This document shows positions 34,917-43,537 of a DNA stretch of 64,000 nt, in pieces. A model generated the notes under the pieces. That model was not told the DNA's origin, did not search any database, and saw only the letters and a list, made by a program, of their open reading frames with translations. Position 1 is the stretch's first letter. Each line of letters begins with the position of its first letter. Source of the DNA: JAUXJB01 sp965226855 (GTDB lineage Bacteria; Myxococcota_A; UBA9160; SZUA-336); contig CBDDEE010000031.1 in NCBI GenBank assembly GCA_965226855.1, positions 62,001-126,000 of the forward strand, read 5' to 3'. A program made the translations under genes and the position numbers.

Positions 34917-36143
34917 CTAACCGCTGTCGTCGGTGCCGTGTTTGATCTGGGACGAAAGGCCGGCGCGTTGGACCTGGCCTACGCCGCGGGCCATCGAGCG
35001 ATCGCCGAAGCGCTCCTGGATCTGGTCGACGACACGGTTCAGGCGGCCGCGTGTCTCTCGGTCGGTGCCGCTGACGTCGGGGAAGCTCAGCTGCGAGCCG
35101 ACGAGCGCTTCGATGTGCGAGACGGAGACGCCGAGCAGACGGACCGGCTCGCGCAGGGCAACCCTTGCGAGCAGGCTGCGTCCGACGCGCGCGATCTCCG
35201 CGCCATCGTCGGTCGGTTCTCGTAGCGTCGCAGAACGTGTGAGAAGGGGGTACTTTCCGGCGCCGAGGCCACGGGCCAGCTTGAGCTTCACGGTCACTCC
35301 GCGGCCGCGCACGCCGTCGCGCCGGAGCCGCCGGGCGATCGCTTCGGCATGCAGGCGCATCACCTTCTCGAGCTCTTCGCTGTCGCCCACGTCGCGCTCG
35401 AAGGTGTTCTCCTCGCTGTAGGACTTGGCCTCTCGATAGGGCTCGACCTCGCGCCGGTCCTCTCCGCGCGCCAGGCGCGCCGCTTCCAGGCCCCAGCTTC
35501 CGAGCACACGACCCACTAGCTCGTTCGGGGCTCGCGCGAGATCTCCGATCGTGTCGATCCCGACCCGTTCGAGGCGACCGCGCGCGGCGGGACCGATCCC
35601 CCAGATCCTGCCGACGGGAAGCGGATCCAGGAACTCGCGGAGCTCACCCTCTTCGATCTGGAGCAGGCCATCCGGCTTGGCCAGGTCGCTCGCGATCTTC
35701 GCCACCATCTTCACCGGAGCGATCCCCACAGAGACGGCGAGGTAGGTCTCTGCTCGAACCTCCGCCCGCAGCTTGCGACCAACTTCTGCAGGCGGACCGA
35801 GCAGCTGCTCCGTGCCGCTCAGATCGAGGAAGGCCTCGTCGAGCGACAGACCTTCGACGCTCGGCGTGAAGCGCCGGAAGATCTCGAAGATGCGTCGGCT
35901 CTCGCGACGGTAGAGGGCCATGCGCCCGGGCACGAAGATCAGCTCGGGACAGCGCCTCCGTGCTTCTACCGACGGCATCGCGGAGTGGATACCGAACTTC
36001 CGCGCCTCGTAGCTGGCTGCGGCGACCACTCCCCTAGCCGATGGCCCGCCGACGACTACCGGCTTGCCCCGCAGTGAGGGATCGTCACGCTGCTCCACCG
36101 CCGCGTAAAAGGCATCCATGTCGGCATGGAGAACGGTCCTCAA
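34917..36143 (-). CDS. dinB: DNA polymerase IV (Y-family)
   Basis: Error-prone translesion polymerase of 408 residues. The first catalytic motif is LHADMDAFYAAVEQ (Asp8, Asp10) and the second is GLSLDEAFLDLSG with the Asp-Glu pair. HhH DNA-binding LPVGRIWGIGPAARGRLERV is followed by the little-finger domain (about 235-350). The final 20-30 residues (QRAGLSSQIKHG) lack an evident beta-clamp motif. The start ATG at 36143 matches the family. It is 9 bp downstream of the SPFH lipoprotein stop on the same strand. No clear LexA box was found. Confidence 0.94.
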   Translation of the reverse strand: MRTVLHADMDAFYAAVEQRDDPSLRGKPVVVGGPSARGVVAAASYEARKFGIHSAMPSVEARRRCPELIFVPGRMALYRRESRRIFEIFRRFTPSVEGLSLDEAFLDLSGTEQLLGPPAEVGRKLRAEVRAETYLAVSVGIAPVKMVAKIASDLAKPDGLLQIEEGELREFLDPLPVGRIWGIGPAARGRLERVGIDTIGDLARAPNELVGRVLGSWGLEAARLARGEDRREVEPYREAKSYSEENTFERDVGDSEELEKVMRLHAEAIARRLRRDGVRGRGVTVKLKLARGLGAGKYPLLTRSATLREPTDDGAEIARVGRSLLARVALREPVRLLGVSVSHIEALVGSQLSFPDVSGTDRETRGRLNRVVDQIQERFGDRSMARGVGQVQRAGLSSQIKHGTDDSG

Positions 36144-36152
36144 CGGCCCTCG

Positions 36153-36938
36153 CTAGCTTCCTCCCAGGATCAGGGGCAGGCCGTCGGGTCCGGATCCGAT
36201 CACGACCACCTTCGCATTCTCGCTCTTCGAGAGGCTTTCCGTGGCCTCGATCCCCTTCCAGCGCAGCAGGTCGGGGGTCAGCCCCTGGGAGACGATCTTC
36301 TGGAACTCGGCGATGCCCGCGGCCTCGATCGCCTTGCGCCGCGCCTCCTGGCGCTCGCGGTCGAGCGTGTAGACCATCTTCTCTGCGCGCTGCTCCTCCT
36401 CGAGCTTCTCGGCGATCGCGGTCCGCAGCTTCTCGGGCAGCTCCACATTGCGAATCAAGATGGTCTCGACGTCGACGTACTTGTCGGAAAGCGCCGCCTC
36501 GATCCCGTCGGTGATCGACGTCTCGACCTCCTGGCGTTTGGTGGAGTAGATCTCTTCCGGCGTGAACTGGCCAACGATCTTGCGCACCTCGCTGCGGATG
36601 GTCGGCTTGATGATCTTGGCGTAGTAGTTGGGCCCGATCTCCTGGTGCATCGTGGGGAGATCCGCAGCCTTCGGCCGGAACCGGATCGAGACATCGAGGC
36701 CGACCGAGAGCCCGTTGCTGGCGAGGATGCTGAGCCGTTCTGGACCGTCCTGCACTCGGACGTCATAGATGTACATGGTGTCCCAGGGCCAGACGCGGTG
36801 TATCCCCTCCCCGAAGAAGTCCTTCTGCGTCCCGCCAAAGAGCTTGAAGAGCACTCCCTGATGACCCGACCCGATTCGCACGCATCCCGTGCTGACCAGC
36901 GCCACGAGCACCAGTAGAGTTGCCTTTCGGAATTTCAT
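36153..36938 (-). CDS. SPFH/band-7 domain lipoprotein (prohibitin-like)
   Basis: A 261-residue protein of the prohibitin/stomatin superfamily, but with a lipoprotein signal: LLVLVALVSTGC, lipidated at Cys, in place of the usual transmembrane anchor. The SPFH domain (about 25-190) contains GVLFKLFGGTQKDFFGEGIH and LDVSIRFRPKAADLP. A long helix rich in Glu/Arg/Ala (EEEQRAEKMVYTLDRERQEA) would oligomerise. The start ATG at 36938 follows GAGGAGG. A longer in-frame N-terminus is unsupported. It may build periplasm-facing membrane scaffolds. Confidence 0.88.
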   Translation of the reverse strand: MKFRKATLLVLVALVSTGCVRIGSGHQGVLFKLFGGTQKDFFGEGIHRVWPWDTMYIYDVRVQDGPERLSILASNGLSVGLDVSIRFRPKAADLPTMHQEIGPNYYAKIIKPTIRSEVRKIVGQFTPEEIYSTKRQEVETSITDGIEAALSDKYVDVETILIRNVELPEKLRTAIAEKLEEEQRAEKMVYTLDRERQEARRKAIEAAGIAEFQKIVSQGLTPDLLRWKGIEATESLSKSENAKVVVIGSGPDGLPLILGGS

Positions 36939-37116
36939 TACGCCTCCTCGTCCGTAGACGTGCCGCGGTCGGCCCGGGGGCTCGCGGCAGGTCTCGAATT
37001 CTAACGCCCAGAGAGCGTGACGCGAAGCGACTCCCACGTCTAGTGCAGGCGTCGACTTTCATCTCCTCGACGCCCCGACCGGGCGCGATCCCGGCCCCGC
37101 CGGATACGCTGACCCG

Positions 37117-37953
37117 ATGGCACGAGGCCCGCGCCACAGGCCTGCGGCTCGAGATCCGCAGGCGGTGTCGATCGACACCCAGCTGACCCCGTTGGGCACG
37201 GCCTTCGCGGCGGTCGCTCACGAGATCAACAGTCCGATCACGTACGTGCTCGGAAACCTGGCCGAGCTGGAGCGGCTCACCGCCGCGATGCGCGAGGTGA
37301 TCGTGTCCTATCGCGAGCTCCCGCGCAGCAACGCGCAGTCAGACGCGGCGGAGGCGATCGTCAGCGCCGAGGCTGTGCTCGAGCAAGCGGGGGGAATCGG
37401 CTTGCTCGACGAGCTGCTCGCCGACACCCTCGAGGGCGCGTGCCGCATTCGCGACCTGGTTCGCGATCTGGTCGCGGCAACTCGAGGAGCCGAGCTTTCG
37501 AAGGAAGCGCTCGACGTGGCGCAGGTCATCGACTCCAGCCTTCGCCTGGCAGCACCTCACTTCCCGCGTCCCGCCGAGGTCGAACGCGACTATCTCGCGA
37601 CGCGCCGAGTCCCGGCCGATCGCGTGAAGCTCGACCAGGTGCTGCTCAACCTGATCGCGAACGCGGCCGATGCCTGTGCCGCGTCCGACAAGCCCTGTAT
37701 CCGCGTCCGCACCCGCGACTGCGACGGCGGCGTCGCGATCGAGATCGAAGACACGGGGCCGGGCATCTGCGAGAGCACCCGTTCCCAGCTCTTCACCCCG
37801 TTCTTCACTACGAAACAGCCTGGCTCCGGCACCGGACTCGGGCTGTACATCAGCCGGCGCATCGTCGAAGAGCATGGCGGCTCCATCGGATTTCGCTGCC
37901 CGGAATCCGGCGGTACGATCTTCTCCGTCTACCTGCCAGCCGAGGAGACGTGA
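37117..37953 (+). CDS. Sensor histidine kinase without sensor domain
   Basis: A 278-residue soluble kinase. The dimerisation helix reads FAAVAHEINSPITYVLGNL with phospho-acceptor His35. The HATPase domain has N box VLLNLIANAADACA, G1 EDTGPGI, F TPFFTTKQPGSGTGLGLYIS and G2-like EEHGGSIGF. There is no membrane or PAS segment, so the input is unknown. It overlaps the downstream KhtT-like gene by one base within TGATG, suggesting that signalling and K+/H+ exchange are co-expressed. No response regulator is adjacent. The 178-bp region upstream is shared with the divergent SPFH gene. Confidence 0.88.
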   Translation: MARGPRHRPAARDPQAVSIDTQLTPLGTAFAAVAHEINSPITYVLGNLAELERLTAAMREVIVSYRELPRSNAQSDAAEAIVSAEAVLEQAGGIGLLDELLADTLEGACRIRDLVRDLVAATRGAELSKEALDVAQVIDSSLRLAAPHFPRPAEVERDYLATRRVPADRVKLDQVLLNLIANAADACAASDKPCIRVRTRDCDGGVAIEIEDTGPGICESTRSQLFTPFFTTKQPGSGTGLGLYISRRIVEEHGGSIGFRCPESGGTIFSVYLPAEET

Positions 37954-38441
37954 TGGCCAGCCGCGTGACAGAGCTGCCCGGAGTCGGAACCAAGCACAGC
38001 ATCGATCTCGCCGGGGGTGACGAGCTCGTCACCGTCGAGCACCGGGCCGGGCACTGGGAGCTCGCGCGCGTCGACGCCGCCGGGAACACCACACCGCTGA
38101 TCCAGCTCCGCGGGCGCGAGGCCGCGGAGCTGGGGCGCATCCTGTCGCGCAGCGAGATCCAGCAGGAGGACCCGCGCAAGCGCCTGCTCCTGGAGGAGTT
38201 CGGTCTCGAATGGCTCAAGCTCGAGGAGGACTCGCCCCTCGTGGGTGCCACGCTCCAGAGCTCCGAGATCCGCGCGCGCACGGGCGTGAACGTGATCGCC
38301 GTGCTGCGAGAGGAAGGCTCGATCCTGAGCCCACCCCCCGACCTGCAGATCGAGTCGGGCGATACGCTCGTCGTCATGGGACACCGCGATCAGGTAGACC
38401 AGTTCCTCGCGAGCTTCTCCACGCTTCGCCCCGAGAGCTAG
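37953..38441 (+). CDS. TrkA-C domain regulator of K+/H+ antiporter (KhtT-like)
   Basis: A 162-residue cytoplasmic protein. The N-terminal half (SIDLAGGDELVTVEHRAGHW) corresponds to the KhtT N-domain, and residues about 85-155 form an RCK/TrkA-C domain (VGATLQSSEIRARTGVNVIA, then IESGDTLVVMGHRDQVDQF). That domain usually binds nucleotides or cyclic di-AMP and gates transport. It is followed 9 bp later by a CPA2 antiporter, the KhtTU arrangement. The start ATG overlaps the kinase TGA. It occupies a different frame from a longer spurious reading frame that starts inside the kinase. Confidence 0.87.
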   Translation: MASRVTELPGVGTKHSIDLAGGDELVTVEHRAGHWELARVDAAGNTTPLIQLRGREAAELGRILSRSEIQQEDPRKRLLLEEFGLEWLKLEEDSPLVGATLQSSEIRARTGVNVIAVLREEGSILSPPPDLQIESGDTLVVMGHRDQVDQFLASFSTLRPES

Positions 38442-38450
38442 CCAAACGAC

Positions 38451-39605
38451 ATGGAGGGGAACCTCTTTCAGTTCTCGCTCCTGCTCGGGGTGCTGGGCGT
38501 CGCAGCGGCGGTCTCGATCACGCTGCGCTTTCCCGTCGTCCCGCTCTACATCGCCTCCGGCGTCGTGCTGGGCAACTGGATCGCTCCGGATGCCGTCGTC
38601 GAGTTTCTCGGCTCTCTCGGCGTCGTCTTCTTGCTGTTCTCGATGGGACTCGAGTTCTCGCTCGGCTCGGTGGCCAGCGTGCCACGGCGCTTTCTCAGCG
38701 CGGGCTCGCTCGATCTGTTGCTCAACTTCCCGATCGGCCTGCTTGCGGGCCGCGCGCTGGGTTGGAGCTGGACGGAGGCACTCTTCCTCGCGGGAATCCT
38801 CTACATGAGCTCCAGCGCCGTCGTGAGCAAGTGCATCGTCGAGTTCGGTCGAGCCGCGCGCCCGGAGACAGAAACGATCCTCGGGATCATGGTCTTCGAG
38901 GATCTGGTGATCGCGATCTACCTCGTGCTGATCAACGCGCTCATCGTCGGAGGCGTGGCGGCCACGAGTGGTTGGGACTACGCGGTCGCCCTGGCGCGAC
39001 CGCTCATGTTCGTGGCGCTGCTCGTCGTGCTCGCCTGGCGGCTGCAGGCCCCGCTCGAGCGGCTGATCGCAACTCGCTCGGACGAGGGCTTCACGCTGCT
39101 GCTGTTTGCCTTCGTCCTCTTGATCGCCTCGTCCGCACTCGGTGCCGGACTCTCGGAGGCGGTCGGTGCGTTTCTGGCCGGAATCGTGATCGGCTCGACG
39201 CGCCTCAAGGAGCGGGCGGCCCGCACGCTCCACCCGTTCCAGACCCTGTTTGCGGCACTGTTCTTCGTCTCGTTCGGCATGGGCATCGATCTGGCCAGCA
39301 TCGGCGCCGTCGCTGCGCCCGCCGTCATCCTGATCGTGCTCGGCATCTGCACCAAGGTCGCGGGGGGCTTTCTGGCCGGACGCAGCGTCGGACACACGCC
39401 GGCGCAGAGTGCCGTCGTCGGCCTGTCCCTGGTTCCGAAGGGAGAGTTCTCCATCGTCATTGCGGCCCTGGCCGCGACGGCTTCGGGCAACGATTCCCAG
39501 ATCGAGGCCCTGACCGGCATCTACGTCTTCGCCCTCGCCTTCCTCGGCCCCGTCGGCATGCGCGAAGCCGACCGCACCTGGCGCGCCCTATCCCAGAGAA
39601 GTTGA
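38451..39605 (+). CDS. CPA2-family K+(Na+)/H+ antiporter (KhtU-like)
   Basis: A 384-residue inner-membrane antiporter with about 12 helices and no C-terminal RCK domain, which is supplied by the KhtT-like partner. The conserved parts LGVVFLLFSMGLEFSLGSV, ILYMSSSAVVSKCIVEFG and IMVFEDLVIAIYLVLI mark the CPA2 family. GAFLAGIVIGSTRLKERA and LVPKGEFSIVIAALA follow in the later helices. The ion specificity is inferred from the partner. The stop is 10 bp from an intergenic repeat that separates it from convergent bolA. Confidence 0.9.
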   Translation: MEGNLFQFSLLLGVLGVAAAVSITLRFPVVPLYIASGVVLGNWIAPDAVVEFLGSLGVVFLLFSMGLEFSLGSVASVPRRFLSAGSLDLLLNFPIGLLAGRALGWSWTEALFLAGILYMSSSAVVSKCIVEFGRAARPETETILGIMVFEDLVIAIYLVLINALIVGGVAATSGWDYAVALARPLMFVALLVVLAWRLQAPLERLIATRSDEGFTLLLFAFVLLIASSALGAGLSEAVGAFLAGIVIGSTRLKERAARTLHPFQTLFAALFFVSFGMGIDLASIGAVAAPAVILIVLGICTKVAGGFLAGRSVGHTPAQSAVVGLSLVPKGEFSIVIAALAATASGNDSQIEALTGIYVFALAFLGPVGMREADRTWRALSQRS

Positions 39606-39615
39606 GGGCAACCTA

Positions 39616-39690
39616 GCAAGCCGCAGCGAAGACCGTTGGCCTGAGCGGAGGTGGGTGGCGCGCGACCGCTCGCGCGCCGGGTCCCACAAG
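39616..39690. repeat. Intergenic palindromic repeat, copy 6
   Basis: GCAAGCCGCAGCGAAGACCG, then CCTGAGCGGAGGTGGGTGG, core CGCGCGACCGCTCGCGCG, and end CCGGGTCCCACAAG. The left GC palindrome is missing. It lies between two convergent stop codons: 10 bp after the antiporter and 5 bp before the bolA TAG. Confidence 0.85.
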
Positions 39691-39695
39691 ACCCA

Positions 39696-39977
39696 CTAGG
39701 CTTCGTCGGGGGTGAGGGTTTCCAGGGCCAGGGCGTGGATGGCGCCGCCCATGTGGGGGGCGAGGGCGGCGTATACGCTCCGGTGACGCTGGAGGCGGGT
39801 TTGGTTGCGAAAGCTCTCCGCTATGACGCGTACGCGGAAGTGGCCGCCTCCCGCTGCGGCGCCCGCGTGGCCCCGGTGCAGGTGACTCTCGTCCTGGACC
39901 TGGATCGACTGCGGGGTGAGGGCTTCGCGCAGCGTCTGCTCGATCCACTCGCGCGGCGACGGCTCCAGCTCAGGCAT
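39696..39977 (-). CDS. bolA: BolA-family protein
   Basis: A 93-residue BolA/IbaG-type protein; relatives partner with monothiol glutaredoxins in iron-sulfur and stress physiology or bind DNA. The core reads WIEQTLREALTPQSIQVQDE, SHLHRGHAGAAAGGGHFRVR, VIAESFRNQTRLQRHRSVY and MGGAIHALALETLTP, matching the family from end to end. The ATG at 39977 lies 7 bases inside the 3' end of acnA (8-bp overlap, AAGATGCCTGAG), so translation is coupled to aconitase. A longer frame upstream overlaps acnA and is not coding. Confidence 0.93.
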   Translation of the reverse strand: MPELEPSPREWIEQTLREALTPQSIQVQDESHLHRGHAGAAAGGGHFRVRVIAESFRNQTRLQRHRSVYAALAPHMGGAIHALALETLTPDEA

Positions 39978-42684
39978 CTTGCCTTGCCAGGAGCTCGCGC
40001 AGAACGTAAGGCAGGATGCCGCCGTTCTCGTAGTAGTCGAGCTCAACGGGAGTGTCGATGCGGACGCGGGTCGTGAACTCGCGCAGCTCACCGGAGTCGG
40101 AGCGGGCGCGAACGACGAGCTCCTGACCCGGCTGGAGCGCGTCGAGTCCCTCGATGTCGAAGCTCTCCCGACCGGAGAGCCCGAGCTCCTCGACACCCTG
40201 TCCATCCACGAACTCCAACGAGAGGATGCCCATTCCGATCAGGTTGCTGCGGTGGATGCGTTCGAAGCTCTTTACAAGCACGGCGCGGATCCCGAGAAGC
40301 AACGGTCCCTTCGCGGCCCAGTCGCGTGAGGAGCCCGTGCCGTACTCGAGCCCGCCCAGCGCGATCAGGGGAACGCCCTGCGCGCGGTACTGCTCGGCGG
40401 CGTCGTAGATCGGCATGACCTCGTCGCCGGGCAGGCGTACGGTGTAGCCGCCCTCCACCCCCGGGACGAGCTTGTTCCGCAGCCGGATGTTCGCGAAGGT
40501 GCCGCGAGCCATGATCTCGTGGTTGCCGCGCCGCGCTCCGAACGAGTTGAAGTCCTGCTGTGCGACCCCGTGTTCGAGCAGATAGCGGCCAGCCGGACCG
40601 TCGATGGGAATCGAGCCCGCCGGCGAGATGTGATCCGTCGTGAGGGAATCGCCGAGCACGACCAGCGCGCGCGCGCCGTGGATGTCCTCCAGCGCTGCGG
40701 GCTCCCGCGTCATGCCCTGAAAGAAGGTGGGGAGTCGCACGTAGGTGGAGTCCTTGGACCACGCGTAGCGGACGCCCGTCGGGATCTCGATCGCCTTCCA
40801 GGTCTCATCGCCTTCCAACACGTTCGCGTAGCGCTCCCGGAACATCTCGCGCTTCACGGCTCCGGCGACCGTCCGCGCCACGTCGTCGCTGGTCGGCCAG
40901 ATATCGCGCAGCATGACCGGCCGTCCTGCGGGGTCCGTGCCGATCGGATCCTCGCTCCAGTTGAAGTCCATGCGCCCGGCAAGGGCGTAGGCCACGACCA
41001 GGGGTGGCGAGGCAAGGTAGTTCGCGCGGACCCTGGCGTGTACCCTGCCCTCGAAGTTTCGATTGCCGGAGAGCACCGCTGCGACCGCGAGCTCCGCGTC
41101 GTCGACGGCGGCGGCGATCGGCTCGGGCAGCGGGCCGCTGTTCCCGATGCACGTCGTGCACCCATAGCCCACGACGTTGAAGCGCAGCTTCTCCAGATAG
41201 GCGAGCAGGCCCGCCTCGGCCAGGTAGTCGCTCACCACGCGCGAGCCGGGTGCAAGGCTGGTCTTGACCCACGGCTTTACCTCGAGCCCGAGCTCGACGG
41301 CGTTCTTGGCCAGCAAGCCCGCAGCCACTAGGACAGACGGATTCGAGGTATTCGTGCAGCTCGTGATCGCCGCAATAACGACGTGTCCGTGCGCAAGCTC
41401 GTAGCTGCGGTCGCCGTCGCGCACGCTGACCGTGCGAGCGAGCTCGGCGTCGCTGGCCGAACCTGTGGGCGAGATCAGCTCCGGCAAGCAGCGCTTCCAG
41501 TCCGAGTGCGCCTTGTCGAGCGGCACCCTGTCCTGCGGCCGCTTGGGACCGGCAAGGCTGGGAACCAGCGTCGCTAGGTCGAGCCCGAGCCGTGAGCTGT
41601 ACTCTGGAACGGGATCGTCGGGGAGCGCGAATACGCCCTGGGCGCGCGCGTAGGCCTCGACCAGCGCGATCTGTTCCTCCTCGCGGCCGGTGAGCTCCAG
41701 GTACTCGAGCGTCTTCTCGTCAATGGGGAAGTAGCCGACAGTAGCGCCGTACTCTGGGGCCATGTTGGCCACGGTCGCGCGATCCGCCACAGCTAGCGAG
41801 TTCAGGCCCGGACCGAAGAACTCGACGAACTTCCCCACCACGCCGTGCGCCCGCAGCATCTGGACCACGGTGAGCACCAGGTCGGTCGCGGTGGCCCCCT
41901 CGGGCAGGCGACCCCGCAGCTCGAAGCCAACGACGTCGGGAATGAGCATGGAGACGGGCTGGCCGAGCAGACACGCCTCCGCCTCGATCCCGCCGACTCC
42001 CCAGCCGAGGACGCCCAGCCCGTTGACCATCGTTGTATGGGAGTCCGCTCCCACCAGAGTGTCAGGGAAGGCGAGCCACTCGCCCTCCTTCTGCTGCCCG
42101 AACACGACCCGCGCCAGGTACTCGATGTTCACCTGATGCACGATCCCAGTGGAGGGCGGGACCACGCTCAGGCCCTCGAGAGCAGACTGTCCCCAGCGCA
42201 GGAACTCGTAGCGCGTCCGATTGCGCGTGAACTCGATCGCGGCGTTCCGCGCCAGCGCGTCCGGCGAGCCGAAGTGATCGATCTGGACCGAGTGATCGAT
42301 GACGAGGTCCACCGGGCACAGCGGGTTGATCCGCTCGGGATCCCCGCCGAGCTCCGCCATCGCATCACGCATCGCGGCCAGGTCGACCACGGCCGGGACA
42401 CCCGTGAAGTCTTGCAACACCACGCGTGCGGGCCGGAACGCGATCTCCGCTCGAACCTGCGCCGAGGGCACCCAGCTGGCCAGCGCCGCGATGTCATCGC
42501 GGGTGACGCTGTTTCCGTCCTCGTGCCGCAACAGATTCTCGAGCAGGAGCCGAATCGAGCGGGGCAGACGCCTCAATTCGCCGAGCCCAGCCTCCGCGAC
42601 CGCGGCCAGGCGGGCGATGCGATACGAACGCCCGCCCACGTCTAGGGTTCCCGAGCTCCAGTTCGGGCCGCGTTGCGCCGCCAT
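39970..42684 (-). CDS. acnA: Aconitate hydratase A
   Basis: [4Fe-4S] aconitase/IRP-type enzyme of 904 residues interconverting citrate and isocitrate in the TCA cycle. Cluster cysteines lie in TSCTNTSNPSVLVAAG and YGCTTCIGNSGPLP. The N-terminal LLRHEDGN, VVLQDFTGVPAVVDLAAMR and VDLVIDHSVQIDHFG are typical. The swivel domain ends with GLEYGTGSSRDWAAKGP and HRSNLIGMGILSLEF. The start ATG at 42684 follows GAGGAG; an ATG at 42717 is less likely. bolA overlaps its end. Confidence 0.96.
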   Translation of the reverse strand: MAAQRGPNWSSGTLDVGGRSYRIARLAAVAEAGLGELRRLPRSIRLLLENLLRHEDGNSVTRDDIAALASWVPSAQVRAEIAFRPARVVLQDFTGVPAVVDLAAMRDAMAELGGDPERINPLCPVDLVIDHSVQIDHFGSPDALARNAAIEFTRNRTRYEFLRWGQSALEGLSVVPPSTGIVHQVNIEYLARVVFGQQKEGEWLAFPDTLVGADSHTTMVNGLGVLGWGVGGIEAEACLLGQPVSMLIPDVVGFELRGRLPEGATATDLVLTVVQMLRAHGVVGKFVEFFGPGLNSLAVADRATVANMAPEYGATVGYFPIDEKTLEYLELTGREEEQIALVEAYARAQGVFALPDDPVPEYSSRLGLDLATLVPSLAGPKRPQDRVPLDKAHSDWKRCLPELISPTGSASDAELARTVSVRDGDRSYELAHGHVVIAAITSCTNTSNPSVLVAAGLLAKNAVELGLEVKPWVKTSLAPGSRVVSDYLAEAGLLAYLEKLRFNVVGYGCTTCIGNSGPLPEPIAAAVDDAELAVAAVLSGNRNFEGRVHARVRANYLASPPLVVAYALAGRMDFNWSEDPIGTDPAGRPVMLRDIWPTSDDVARTVAGAVKREMFRERYANVLEGDETWKAIEIPTGVRYAWSKDSTYVRLPTFFQGMTREPAALEDIHGARALVVLGDSLTTDHISPAGSIPIDGPAGRYLLEHGVAQQDFNSFGARRGNHEIMARGTFANIRLRNKLVPGVEGGYTVRLPGDEVMPIYDAAEQYRAQGVPLIALGGLEYGTGSSRDWAAKGPLLLGIRAVLVKSFERIHRSNLIGMGILSLEFVDGQGVEELGLSGRESFDIEGLDALQPGQELVVRARSDSGELREFTTRVRIDTPVELDYYENGGILPYVLRELLARQDA

Positions 42685-42979
42685 GCTTCGCTCCTCTCCG
42701 AGAGACGAGCGCAACATAGCGGAGCCATACGAGCGCCACCCGGCCGAGTAGGTGCGACTGGGCCGGTGAGGAGAGTTCCGGTGGGAGTGCGTTGGCTTGG
42801 AGCGCCGAAGCGCTTCGGTCCGGAGCGCACGACCGGGTGGGCTCAGAGCTGGATCAGAGCAGGATCCGTACCAGCCGGGTCACGCTCCGCAAGGCGCAAT
42901 CGGTCCGGGGAGTTACCTCGACTTCTGCCGCTCCGCACGAGCCCCGCCGGATGGAAGGGTGGAGGAGAGCTTCCCTACT
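42685..42979. other. Gene-free stretch with a 14-bp palindrome
   Basis: No convincing coding frame. It carries the acnA ribosome-binding site and a perfect palindrome CCGAAGCGCTTCGG (42805-42818) flanked by GGAGCG copies on both sides. A stem of this kind could terminate ccmH transcription or act as an operator for acnA, but there is no T-run. Nothing else was recognised. Confidence 0.5.
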
Positions 42980-43432
42980 TTAGTCCCGAAGCTCCTGGAG
43001 GAGCTCGGCTTCCAGCTCGGGATCGAGGTCGGGCTCGCCCTTCGCAGCGGTCACGCGTCGGAGCGCGGCCGTGAGGATCACCAGGCCAGCAAGCAGGATC
43101 AGACCGGGCAGCGCCCAGCCGAGCGGCCCACGGGGTAGGGCGGACAAGTCCGTCTCTGGAACTCGCGCCTGCAGCCGCGCGCGAATCTCCGCATCGGGCT
43201 GCCCGGCGGCGACCCAGCCGCGGATCTCCTCGCGCCAGGCGGCCGCGTTCGGACTGGGACAGTCGGCGAGTGTCCTTCCGGGGCAGAACGGGCTCATCAT
43301 GTCGCCGGCCAGGGCGTAAGCACGCTGCGAGCGCTCCGTGTCGGAACCGCTCACGGTCTGGGCGGAGCTGGCAGATGCGAGCACCAGACACGCGGCGACG
43401 AGCAGGGGGCCGAGCGAACGAGCAGCGATCAT
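42980..43432 (-). CDS. CcmH/NrfF/CycL-type cytochrome c maturation protein, variant Cys motif
   Basis: A 150-residue membrane-anchored periplasmic protein: signal peptide (about 1-24), a three-helix bundle, and a C-terminal membrane helix (PLGWALPGLILLAGLVILTA). The sequence DMMSPFCPGRTLADCPSPNA occupies the place of the LRCxxCQNxxIADSxA motif of CcmH, which holds apocytochrome for haem ligation. Here the two Cys (50 and 58) are eight residues apart instead of forming CxxC. It stands alone without other ccm genes. It is divergent from motA, with a 105-bp gap. Confidence 0.82.
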   Translation of the reverse strand: MIAARSLGPLLVAACLVLASASSAQTVSGSDTERSQRAYALAGDMMSPFCPGRTLADCPSPNAAAWREEIRGWVAAGQPDAEIRARLQARVPETDLSALPRGPLGWALPGLILLAGLVILTAALRRVTAAKGEPDLDPELEAELLQELRD

Positions 43433-43537
43433 CCGCCTCTGACAATACCCGTCTTCGAGGGAGTCCGCTGCGCTGGCCGGCGTGTCCAGACTGGATCAAG
43501 GGCGGAACGGGTCACGCCGATTGCATCAACAGCCCCA

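Noticed and set aside
37440..37952. A 333-residue protein fusing an N-terminal domain to the KhtT-like region
   Set aside because: The N-terminal part is the out-of-frame shadow of the histidine kinase. The KhtT-like protein has its own ATG at 37953 in TGATG.
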